47,691 bases of DNA from a virus. Below the pieces are notes generated by a model that did not search any database, was not told where the DNA came from, and worked only from the letters and a program-made list of their open reading frames with translations. Location: positions 1 through 47,691 of the IMG/VR virus record IMGVR_UViG_3300006638_000006. One strand, 5' to 3'. Of this stretch, positions 1-5,732 are shown piece by piece. Position 1 is the stretch's first letter. Each line of letters begins with the position of its first letter. A program made the position numbers and the translations under genes.

Positions 1-311
1 TCCTAGAAGCTTATACCTATAGTATAACTCCTATAGTACATATATAGGTACTGTTTTGGGTTTTGTCAAGGGGTAAGTGAAAATAAATATTGTTATACCC
101 CTTTTGGGGCTTATAAGCTTTTTGGAGGGAATAGGCTCCCTATGGGGCTTCCCTGCCTAAGTCCTTGTTATTACTTCATTATACTGCTCAGTTCTTCCAA
201 ATGGTGAATTTCTGCTAATAAACTCCGAGGTCAAGTTCTCAACGACCAAAGGAACCCAAACCCCCTTGCACGGGGTCAAAGCTTGAGTTTCCCTATTAGG
301 AGGGCCTATTA
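1..311. promoter_or_regulatory. AT-rich left edge of the control region, no gene
   Basis: No credible gene is visible. Inverted repeats are seen at 14-21/43-50 (8 bp, TACCTATA/TATAGGTA), 68-75/96-103 (8 bp, AAGGGGTA/TACCCCTT, 20-nt loop) and 260-264/272-276 (5 bp). CTATAGTA occurs at 17-24 and 31-38 and again twice at the right end of the window (47660-47667, 47670-47677), so the two edges look like halves of one divergent control region between the rightward early block and the leftward late block. TATA-rich stretches could serve as -10 elements, but I could not assign a convincing -35/-10 pair. Confidence 0.4.
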
Positions 312-430
312 CTCCGTGTACTGACTATCAGTGTACTGACGGTTATTCATCAGTGTACTGACTATCAGTGTACTGATTAAGTCTCAGCAATCGGGCTATC
401 CATCCGTATACAGACTATCAGTGTACTGAT
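312..430. repeat. Array of paired 13-14 bp palindromes (operators or iterons)
   Basis: Four near-identical copies of ATCAGTGTACTGA(T) lie at 327-339, 349-361, 364-377 and 417-430, with two degenerate copies at 312-324 and 402-414. The core is an inverted repeat, ATCAGT-GT-ACTGAT. Copies come in three pairs (312/327, 349/364, 402/417), each pair offset by exactly 15 bp, with 37 and 53 bp between pair starts. This layout suits a dimeric DNA-binding protein binding side by side, either a transcription regulator or a replication initiator. The array sits between the window edge and the first gene. It is not a CRISPR array, since the gaps are too short and irregular. Confidence 0.75.
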
Positions 431-699
431 GATAATCGTTTCGGATGCGTAATGACTCTAAGGTATTACCATTGGCGTGTGTGCCATCTATCTAACTATC
501 TGTAACTACTACAGTTACGGTTAGATCAAGCCGCCTAGCACAATCCCTAACTCTTGTCAACTTCTTTAGTGTTTGAGCCATGCTTCTATAGCATACCTGT
601 TATGCGTTATTATGTGTTTACATCCTATTCAATCCTGCTATTCTCAGGTTATCGGAAACGCCTAAGCAGAATAGCTTCATAAGCAGGCCAAATTCCGAA

Positions 700-773
700 C
701 ATAGGCAAGCCGCGTGTATCAAAGCGCGACCATTGGTTAGACAATGAACTAACTCACATGTGTGAGGCCTATG
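700..773 (+). ncRNA. Cloverleaf-like four-helix unit (tRNA-like, not a canonical tRNA)
   Basis: A 7-bp closing helix, CATAGGC (700-706) with GCCTATG (767-773), encloses three arms in order: 711-715/724-728, 731-735/742-746 and 753-757/762-766. The last arm abuts the closing helix without a gap, as the T arm does in tRNA, and the total is 74 nt. It deviates from tRNA in having a 6-nt middle loop, a 4-nt last loop and no GG in the first loop or TTC in the last. I therefore treat it as a tRNA-like fold or one domain of the surrounding RNA. Confidence 0.4.
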
Positions 774-1166
774 GCATAGTTATGAGATGAATTGGCAACT
801 TGTCTTATAAACAGCAGTCGGCGCGAAACGTGGTTAAAGCAGTAATGATGCAATATGCACTTCATTATCTTAACCTAACAGTAACCGCTTACATAAATTG
901 ATTGCATTGTGCAAAGCCTAGCAGGATAGAGGTGCGAACCCTCTTAGACTTGCGACAAGGCGGACAAAATCTAGCAGACTTGCTAGCGCGTGAGACTATA
1001 GCGAAACGGTCTTAAATCAGATAACCCCGCATGCAAGTTTTATATTCTCTTACAGTTTAGTAAGTATAGGTTAGCCAAATCATTCGCTGATATTGCAGCA
1101 AGATAAGGTTACATAGGAAAGCAGAATTGATAGAGCGAAACGACCATGCGGATTAACAGACTAACT

Positions 1167-1196
1167 AAGCCTAGGGAATATCAAAAACCTAGGCTT
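1167..1196 (+). terminator. Terminator-like hairpin before the first gene
   Basis: A perfect 9-bp stem, AAGCCTAGG (1167-1175) with CCTAGGCTT (1188-1196), has a 12-nt loop and is followed by TATTAGATTGTTT. The T run is weak, so it may be a processing or attenuation hairpin rather than a full terminator. It marks the likely 3' end of the structured leader. Confidence 0.5.
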
Positions 1197-1232
1197 TATT
1201 AGATTGTTTAACAAAGAAAGGAAGCTAAGGCT

Positions 1233-1436
1233 ATGAGCAAAGCACAAAACACATGGACAAGGGCACAACTTGGATGGGATAGTCCAATCTCAAATCCATA
1301 CTATACAAAGCCAAATGCACCAGATAGGGCTGAATTAAAGCACAAACTCTTTATTGAGATGCAAAGGATTCGTTATGACATTAACCAAGTAAACAAGCGG
1401 TTAAGTAATGGGTTCAGGATTTTACCAACTCTGTAA
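1233..1436 (+). CDS. Hypothetical early protein, 67 aa
   Basis: This is the first gene of the rightward block. I do not recognise it. The product is soluble and basic, with a Trp-containing N-terminus, a central charged segment and no membrane segment. The ATG is preceded by a good ribosome binding site (AAAGGAAG, 1217-1224, 8 nt away). It is isolated between two strong hairpins (1167-1196 and 1448-1474), so it may be expressed as its own short transcript early in infection. Its position next to the control region suggests a host take-over or regulatory role, which is inference only. Confidence 0.7.
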   Translation: MSKAQNTWTRAQLGWDSPISNPYYTKPNAPDRAELKHKLFIEMQRIRYDINQVNKRLSNGFRILPTL

Positions 1437-1447
1437 TGTTTACAGCT

Positions 1448-1474
1448 AAGCCCACAACTGGAAACTGTGGGCTT
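1448..1474 (+). terminator. Terminator-like hairpin after the first gene
   Basis: A perfect 9-bp stem, AAGCCCACA (1448-1456) with TGTGGGCTT (1466-1474), has a 9-nt loop and is followed by TACTGTTAG. It starts 12 nt after the stop codon of the 67-aa gene and precedes the 174-aa gene. It could terminate or attenuate transcription between the two. Confidence 0.55.
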
Positions 1475-1536
1475 TACTGTTAGCATAAGCTAGCAACAAC
1501 GGCCAATTAGGGCCAACCTTAAAAGGAAACTAAATC

Positions 1537-2061
1537 ATGTTTGATATTCAAATCTATCCAACGATTAAAGGCAAAATTGAGATTACAAAGGCAATTAAAT
1601 CAGTAATCGCAAGTATTACAAAAACTCAGCCTAAGCTGCACCAAGCTCTATTCTCAGCGGTAATTCACGCCGTTGAGACTAATGATACAACGGGCGTTTC
1701 AATGCTGTGGAACGGTGTGGGCAACTCTGTTAACAAGAAAAACGGCATTGCAATCTGGTTAAAAGCCTATACGAATTTATCTCTGCGGACTGCAAAAGAC
1801 GGGGAAATTCAATGGCTTAAGCCTGTAAAGGATAAAGCTGTATCGTTTAAAGTTGAAGGCATCGACATGCCATTTTATGATATGCCAGAAGTTGACAAGG
1901 CCAATAAGCCTTTTGACTTGTTTACCGCTTTCCGTGCCCTTGTATCCAAGGCTGAAAAGAAGGCCGAAGGTGAAGAAGCTCTCCCAGAAGCTCAACTTGC
2001 TTTTTTGAAGCAACTTGAAGCACTTATCCCTGCACTTCCACAAGTAGAGGTTGCAGCATAA
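1537..2061 (+). CDS. Hypothetical early protein, 174 aa
   Basis: I do not recognise the family. The protein is soluble. The N-terminal half (residues 1-80) looks helical with repeated Lys/Ile/Ala, a middle segment around residues 85-125 is rich in Lys and Asp, and the C-terminal 40 residues are Ala/Glu/Leu-rich and probably form a helix. No catalytic motif is visible. A good ribosome binding site (AAAGGAA, 1522-1528) precedes the ATG. Codon use resembles the rest of the early block. It is the largest gene near the control region, so it may act early on host or phage DNA, but no function can be assigned. Confidence 0.8.
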   Translation: MFDIQIYPTIKGKIEITKAIKSVIASITKTQPKLHQALFSAVIHAVETNDTTGVSMLWNGVGNSVNKKNGIAIWLKAYTNLSLRTAKDGEIQWLKPVKDKAVSFKVEGIDMPFYDMPEVDKANKPFDLFTAFRALVSKAEKKAEGEEALPEAQLAFLKQLEALIPALPQVEVAA

Positions 2062-2173
2062 CTACGTAGTAACGGATTAGTAGGCCGCGACTATAGGCTG
2101 AAAAACAGAGGTTTTTGGTGACTGTAATGGTTGGAACCATACTCTTTTCATTCTGTAACATTGGAGATTACAC
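2062..2173 (+). promoter_or_regulatory. Intergenic stretch with hairpins
   Basis: No gene is present. It holds a 10-bp palindrome ACTACGTAGT (2061-2070), a hairpin AAAAAC/GTTTTT (2101-2106/2111-2116) and a hairpin ATGGTT/AACCAT (2127-2132/2135-2140) followed by ACTCTTTT. The last could be a weak terminator for the 174-aa gene. Confidence 0.35.
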
Positions 2174-2335
2174 ATGACTAATTGGCGTAAAATGATAGGT
2201 CTTACAGATAGTGACAAGCCAAGTGCTATCATCGCAGTTCTGCTTATGTGTTTCATTGTTATTGGCTCAATAGTGAGCCTTGGCTTTATTACTACACTTA
2301 TTCTAATCAGATTAATCGACTATTTTGGAGTTTAA
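2174..2335 (+). CDS. Small membrane protein, 53 aa
   Basis: The translation begins MTNWRKMIGLTDSD and contains one long hydrophobic stretch (about residues 18-46), ending IRLIDYFGV. It is most likely a single-pass inner-membrane protein, or two tightly spaced helices. GGAG lies at 2163-2166, 7 nt before the ATG. The stop is 5 nt before the next membrane gene, so the two are probably translated together. No family is recognised. Small early phage membrane proteins often alter host envelope functions, but nothing here proves that. Confidence 0.6.
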   Translation: MTNWRKMIGLTDSDKPSAIIAVLLMCFIVIGSIVSLGFITTLILIRLIDYFGV

Positions 2336-2340
2336 CTATT

Positions 2341-2508
2341 ATGGATCATATTGCAAAAGCAGGCGAAGATATTGGCTTGAAATATATTGACTACCTCTAT
2401 TTCATGCGTGAAATGGACTTAGTATGCGGGTTCTTTGCTACGATTATGATAGTAACAGTAGCGTTAGCTTGCGTGTGGGCTATTTATGCTTGTTGCAAAG
2501 AGGATTAA
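2341..2508 (+). CDS. Small membrane protein, 55 aa
   Basis: I chose the ATG at 2341 because GGAG at 2327-2330 precedes it and the upstream extension would overlap the previous gene entirely. The product has an acidic soluble N-terminus (residues 1-27) and one hydrophobic segment (about residues 28-50) ending in CCKED, so it is a single-pass membrane protein. It sits directly behind another small membrane gene and in front of a small basic protein gene. No family is recognised. Confidence 0.6.
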   Translation: MDHIAKAGEDIGLKYIDYLYFMREMDLVCGFFATIMIVTVALACVWAIYACCKED

Positions 2509-2512
2509 CGCC

Positions 2513-2653
2513 ATGAAAAACGTTGAAATAGTAACACTTTCCGCCGCTGCGTTCCACCTTCGTAAATTAGGTAAGGGAACTAGACGCGGATTTGTTCAAT
2601 TCACAGATTTGCAGGAACTGCTTCACGCTAACCAGAAACTTAGGAGACACTAA
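2513..2653 (+). CDS. Hypothetical small basic protein, 46 aa
   Basis: It begins MKNVEIVTLSAAAFHLRKLG and is rich in Arg, Lys and His, with no membrane segment. It starts 5 nt after the stop of the preceding membrane gene and ends 6 nt before the next gene, consistent with one compact operon. The basic charge would allow nucleic-acid binding, but no motif supports a function. AGAGG (2499-2503) serves as its ribosome binding site. Confidence 0.55.
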   Translation: MKNVEIVTLSAAAFHLRKLGKGTRRGFVQFTDLQELLHANQKLRRH

Positions 2654-2658
2654 CAATT

Positions 2659-2871
2659 ATGACAACGACTAATAAAAAATACATCGCTGTACATGATGGA
2701 ACATCTTGTTCTTCTGCTTGTTCTACAATAGAGGCTGCTGTAGAAGAGCTGCAAAACTTTGTTGGCTTTGAAGATGAAGAACTGAATGAAGTTCAGATAT
2801 TTGAAGTCTGTGGTGTAGCTACCGTGGAGACTGTCAAGAAATTCAAATTTAGCAGAGTTGAGCCGTTATGA
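2659..2871 (+). CDS. Hypothetical acidic protein, 70 aa
   Basis: A soluble acidic protein with a Ser/Cys-rich segment (residues 13-25, GTSCSSACST) followed by an acidic helix. No known domain is seen. AGGAGA (2642-2647) precedes the ATG at 11 nt. Its stop codon overlaps the start of the next gene (ATGA arrangement), indicating translational coupling. Confidence 0.65.
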   Translation: MTTTNKKYIAVHDGTSCSSACSTIEAAVEELQNFVGFEDEELNEVQIFEVCGVATVETVKKFKFSRVEPL

Positions 2872-3113
2872 CACAACAAGGTAACAAGATGCTACTATCG
2901 GATTTTACACCTGATAACACCAGCCTTAATCCGTTCAAGCGTGGGCAGATATCTTTGCATTTACTTAAGGTGAAGAACTTGTCCGATCAAGCGGAGTTCT
3001 CAGTTAAATCCGGTTATCTCCGTGAAGCTGTGTTCTGCTATGATCACATGGTGAAAGAACTACAAGGATTAGCCAACGAATTTGGCTATGAACTTAAACC
3101 TAAGGGAGTTTAA
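2868..3113 (+). CDS. Hypothetical protein, 81 aa
   Basis: The start codon overlaps the stop of the preceding gene (ATGA at 2868-2871). The product is soluble, mixed alpha/beta by appearance, and carries a phrase around residues 44-75 (YLREAVFCYDHMVKELQGLA) that looks like a helical hairpin of the kind seen in repeat-type adaptor proteins. I do not recognise a family. It is followed within 5 nt by a secreted-protein gene. Confidence 0.65.
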   Translation: MTQQGNKMLLSDFTPDNTSLNPFKRGQISLHLLKVKNLSDQAEFSVKSGYLREAVFCYDHMVKELQGLANEFGYELKPKGV

Positions 3114-3117
3114 CATT

Positions 3118-3489
3118 ATGAAAAAGTACATTCTAGCTTTATGTCTACTACTCTCAGTCTCACCAGCTTATTCAGCGTGTTCGCTGCATAACGATACAAA
3201 GGCACAAATTTTAGAACGATATAAAGCTTATTATCCTGACGTAACTCCACGGGAGCTGACCAAGGAACAGGCTGCTAAGCTATCGGACATGGTTACAGAA
3301 TACGCAGGATACCCGAAGCCTGATTGGTTTCTAGAGCGTTTTGATGGTCTACTGTTCGATACAGGTAAAGAAGATGCTCAAATCGAGTTCTCTGTGTACG
3401 ACCGTAGCGGAAACCTGTGTGGTGACGCTAAACTAACTCCAGAGGAATGGAGACTAATCTTCAAATCCGCCGCTGACAATAGCATGTAG
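3118..3489 (+). CDS. Predicted secreted or periplasmic protein, 123 aa
   Basis: The ATG at 3118 gives a classic signal peptide: MKK, a hydrophobic core (residues 4-14) and an SPAYSA-C cleavage region near residue 20. Upstream in-frame ATGs only extend into the preceding gene. AAGGGAG (3104-3110) precedes the start. The mature part has two further Cys features (one right after cleavage, one near residue 101) that could form a disulfide in the periplasm. No lipobox is clear and no family is recognised. A phage-encoded secreted early protein may act in the periplasm on superinfection or envelope functions, which is inference. Confidence 0.7.
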   Translation: MKKYILALCLLLSVSPAYSACSLHNDTKAQILERYKAYYPDVTPRELTKEQAAKLSDMVTEYAGYPKPDWFLERFDGLLFDTGKEDAQIEFSVYDRSGNLCGDAKLTPEEWRLIFKSAADNSM

Positions 3490-3497
3490 TTACCGTC

Positions 3498-3584
3498 ATG
3501 CAAACACCAACTGATGAAGACGAATACGCTAGGCTCTATGTTCAGCAAATTCTTTTGGGCGCAGTAAAGGAGAAAAATAGATGA
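3498..3584 (+). CDS. Possible tiny protein, 28 aa
   Basis: A very short reading frame beginning MQTPTDEDEYARLYVQQ whose stop overlaps the ATG of the next gene (ATGA at 3581-3584). That coupled arrangement is the main reason to list it. No strong ribosome binding site is seen. It could be only a leader for the next gene. Confidence 0.35.
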   Translation: MQTPTDEDEYARLYVQQILLGAVKEKNR

Positions 3585-3733
3585 ATAAATCATTAAGAGA
3601 AATCCTATCCGATGTCTCCATTAACCTGCACGAGAAGCTGCGTCTACTAGAACTAAAGCTTCCAAACGCTGATAAAGACAAACTATATCAGATGGCTATT
3701 AGTAGTTATCTTCGCGTGTGGCAAAGTATGTAA
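3581..3733 (+). CDS. Hypothetical protein, 50 aa
   Basis: A short soluble protein, MNKSLREILSDVSINL..., predicted mostly helical and rich in Leu and Lys. It has a strong ribosome binding site (AAAGGAGA, 3566-3573) 7 nt before the ATG. It lies in the compact run of small early genes and overlaps the tiny gene before it by 4 nt. No family is recognised. Confidence 0.6.
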   Translation: MNKSLREILSDVSINLHEKLRLLELKLPNADKDKLYQMAISSYLRVWQSM

Positions 3734-3748
3734 TAGGATGATGATACC

Positions 3749-3982
3749 ATGGAATACTACAAACTACACAAAATCACGAGCTTTCAAAGGCGTGGCAATG
3801 CACTCCAAGCTAGGCGTGATGCTAAGGATAAAACAGTTAGATATGAAATCTCACCTAGGAAAGACGGCTGGTGGCTGCTAACGGAATATAAACCAGTTAA
3901 CTTGCTCGAAGCCATGACTATGCTAGTGGCTGGACGTGAGAAAATCTACGGCAGTGAAATTAAAAATTTAGATTGGTATTAA
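3749..3982 (+). CDS. Hypothetical protein, 77 aa
   Basis: A basic soluble protein with many Arg and Lys in the first 35 residues, then a Trp-Trp segment (KDGWWLLTEYKP, about residues 40-51) and a C-terminus ending NLDWY. It ends 3 nt before the amide-ligase cassette. No domain is recognised. Given its position, size and exposed C-terminus it could be a peptide substrate or accessory of that cassette, but this is only a guess from location. Confidence 0.6.
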   Translation: MEYYKLHKITSFQRRGNALQARRDAKDKTVRYEISPRKDGWWLLTEYKPVNLLEAMTMLVAGREKIYGSEIKNLDWY

Positions 3983-3985
3983 ATT

Positions 3986-4840
3986 ATGACAGAAAGAAAA
4001 AGCATACACTCATTTAGAGAAATCCCAGCAGATGCTTGGGGGTTTGAACCACCTGATATGGAAGTAGCAGACCGAGTATTAGCTATGTTCTGCAAAGAAG
4101 ATCAAGAGCAGTTTACAGGTGGTGGATACAAAGACGGTCGATGCTGGTACACGACGAATTACCATTTTGATAGGCACTTTCAAGGCTGCCACAGCCAATT
4201 AGGCTACGATCAAAAGAATAATCCGTTCTTATTCAACGCAGTCCTTCGCATACCTTTTAACAGTCGAGTCCGAGTACCATTGAACATCTACGCTGAATGG
4301 ATGACCTCAGAGAATAATCCTGCGTGGCGAGAGTCTCTGGATACTGCCTACGTCTGCAGAAATCCTAAGAACGAAGAGATAATTGGCTGGATATGGCCTA
4401 ATATGAAGATAGTTCCTGCGTTGCAGACAACTCATTTCTGTATCTCTACTAGGGATTTAACAGAGCACAGCTTCATTTTAAACCGTTTTATGACTTACCT
4501 TGAAGGAGACGACCTTGCAGAGGGTGATCCTAGGCTTGCGTGGATGTTAGCGCAGTACTTTCAAGGTGAGACAAACGAACTTAGCCCTAATCCTAACACT
4601 CACTCGGCGTTTGAGCCAAATCTCGATGGTAAAATCCCAAAGAGTTACATAACCGGCCCTGCGAAGGAGACTGAAGACCCAACTAAGAATTGGACGTTAA
4701 GAGTTAACCGTTTCTATCAAGTTTGGGATACGAAGAAGAATGATACTGTCTCAGAGTTTATCTCACGGTATAAACAACTCGTAGCTAACGCTGAGAAGAA
4801 ACAACTGAAATTAGAAGCACAGATAGGAGATGAAGAGTAA
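3986..4840 (+). CDS. Unknown protein opening the amide-ligase cassette, 284 aa
   Basis: I do not recognise this protein. It is soluble, with many aromatic and His residues in the first 140 residues (for example DGRCWYTTNYHFDRHF near residues 48-63), an acidic loop near residue 175, and a C-terminal 60 residues likely helical and charged. No Walker, Rossmann or nuclease motif was found. It ends 1 nt before the class I amidotransferase start, so it is co-translated with the cassette. Its place as the first of seven coupled genes suggests a dedicated role such as substrate or scaffold for the amide-forming enzymes, but nothing in the sequence proves it. Confidence 0.75.
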   Translation: MTERKSIHSFREIPADAWGFEPPDMEVADRVLAMFCKEDQEQFTGGGYKDGRCWYTTNYHFDRHFQGCHSQLGYDQKNNPFLFNAVLRIPFNSRVRVPLNIYAEWMTSENNPAWRESLDTAYVCRNPKNEEIIGWIWPNMKIVPALQTTHFCISTRDLTEHSFILNRFMTYLEGDDLAEGDPRLAWMLAQYFQGETNELSPNPNTHSAFEPNLDGKIPKSYITGPAKETEDPTKNWTLRVNRFYQVWDTKKNDTVSEFISRYKQLVANAEKKQLKLEAQIGDEE

Positions 4841-4841
4841 T

Positions 4842-5732
4842 ATGAAAATTATCCAAATCGGACAAGACGGTGGTATACAGAAGTGGCTTGAGAACCTCGG
4901 CCATGATGTTAAAATTGTAGACGGGCTTGGTGCTGACTTAGAGAAAGTTTATACACCAGACCTCGTGGTATTTACTGGTGGAAGTGACGTTTCACCATTC
5001 TTATACAACCAGACCAATACTCACAGTCATTCTGACGCAAGGCGTGATCTGACTGAAATCGCTTGGTATCATAAATTCTACTCTGTTCCTAAGCTCGGTA
5101 TCTGCCGTGGTGGACAGTTTCTACACGTTATGAACGGTGGGGAGATGGTGCAGGATATCTCTCGTCACGCTATCTCCGGTGAGCACGACTGCAAGTTCTG
5201 GAACAGAGATGCGCCTTACCAAGTAACGAGCACTCACCACCAGATGATGAAGATGAGGCCTGATACTCCTGCTATAGCCTATGCTAATCTAAATGGTAAT
5301 AAAGAGCGTGAAGCTGAGTGCCAGTACTACGGTCAGAGTAAATCAATGTGCTTCCAGCCTCATCCAGAGTACGAAAAGGTTAATCCGGCGACAGGGTTAT
5401 ACCCCGCTCGCGGTACAAACGCACTACTTCGTGTCTGTTACGGTGATATCGGTGTAGCTTCGGTTTACGGAAAGAACTATAAATTTGATGAGCCTGTACA
5501 ACCTAAACCAGCAGCTAAACTGCAACCAGTCAACATGGAATGGAGAGATATCGCCTTTCAACAGCCTGGATTCCTACAACAAGCTCGTGCGGCTCTTAAC
5601 AATGGTGGCGAACCCGGAGTGATCGTCGTAGACGAAGCTCATAACATTGAGCCAAAGGATATTGAAGACGAAGAGCCATTTATAGAAGAACATAATGAAG
5701 AAGAAGTTGATGAAGAAGGAGACGTTGCATAA
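4842..5732 (+). CDS. Class I glutamine amidotransferase (GATase I), 296 aa
   Basis: Class I GATases release ammonia from glutamine with a Cys-His-Glu triad and pass it to a partner enzyme. Here the nucleophile elbow GICRGG places Cys at about residue 88, and CFQPHPE supplies His 174 and Glu 176. An early LVVFTGGSDVSP segment gives the usual oxyanion region. The fold is complete in the first 190 residues. The last 100 residues are extra and end in a strongly acidic Glu/Asp tail. I prefer ATG 4842 over 4830 because AGGAG (4825-4829) is too close to 4830. Its stop overlaps the next start (TAATG). The acceptor of the ammonia is unknown, and the neighbouring ligases are the obvious candidates. Confidence 0.85.
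   Translation: MKIIQIGQDGGIQKWLENLGHDVKIVDGLGADLEKVYTPDLVVFTGGSDVSPFLYNQTNTHSHSDARRDLTEIAWYHKFYSVPKLGICRGGQFLHVMNGGEMVQDISRHAISGEHDCKFWNRDAPYQVTSTHHQMMKMRPDTPAIAYANLNGNKEREAECQYYGQSKSMCFQPHPEYEKVNPATGLYPARGTNALLRVCYGDIGVASVYGKNYKFDEPVQPKPAAKLQPVNMEWRDIAFQQPGFLQQARAALNNGGEPGVIVVDEAHNIEPKDIEDEEPFIEEHNEEEVDEEGDVA

Larger units (their letters stand above)
480..1200 (+). ncRNA. Candidate large structured non-coding RNA
   Basis: About 720 nt without a plausible gene carry a dense series of inverted repeats. Those seen are 490-496/520-526 enclosing 502-507/513-518, then 591-595/601-605, 612-615/620-623, 637-644/668-675 (8 bp), a four-helix unit at 700-773, and a long hairpin 832-837/870-875 enclosing 843-848/862-867 and 849-852/856-859. 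Further on are 881-884/889-892, 902-906/910-914, 928-932/940-944 with a 7-nt T-loop-like loop, 971-976/981-986 with a tetraloop, 1049-1053/1060-1064 and 1086-1089/1096-1099. A 9-bp terminator-like hairpin at 1167-1196 ends it. GCGAAACG occurs three times (823, 1001, 1135). The size and phage setting recall GOLLD and ROOL RNAs, but I recognise no family consensus. The boundaries and the + strand are inferred. Confidence 0.5.

Noticed and set aside
1-60. Direct terminal repeats joining the two ends
   Set aside because: Only short CTATAGTA-type motifs are shared between the ends; no long identical repeat is seen.
312-430. CRISPR-like repeat array
   Set aside because: Repeats are only 13-14 bp, gaps are 2-27 bp and irregular, and no cas genes are nearby. 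The Cas4-like gene is a typical phage nuclease.
700-773. Calling a standard tRNA gene
   Set aside because: Loop lengths and missing conserved D- and T-loop bases do not allow a normal anticodon reading, so it is listed as tRNA-like structure only.
2248-2340. N-terminal extension of the 55-aa membrane protein from ATG 2248
   Set aside because: The extension overlaps a better membrane gene (2174-2335) in another frame and has no ribosome binding site. ATG 2341 has GGAG upstream.
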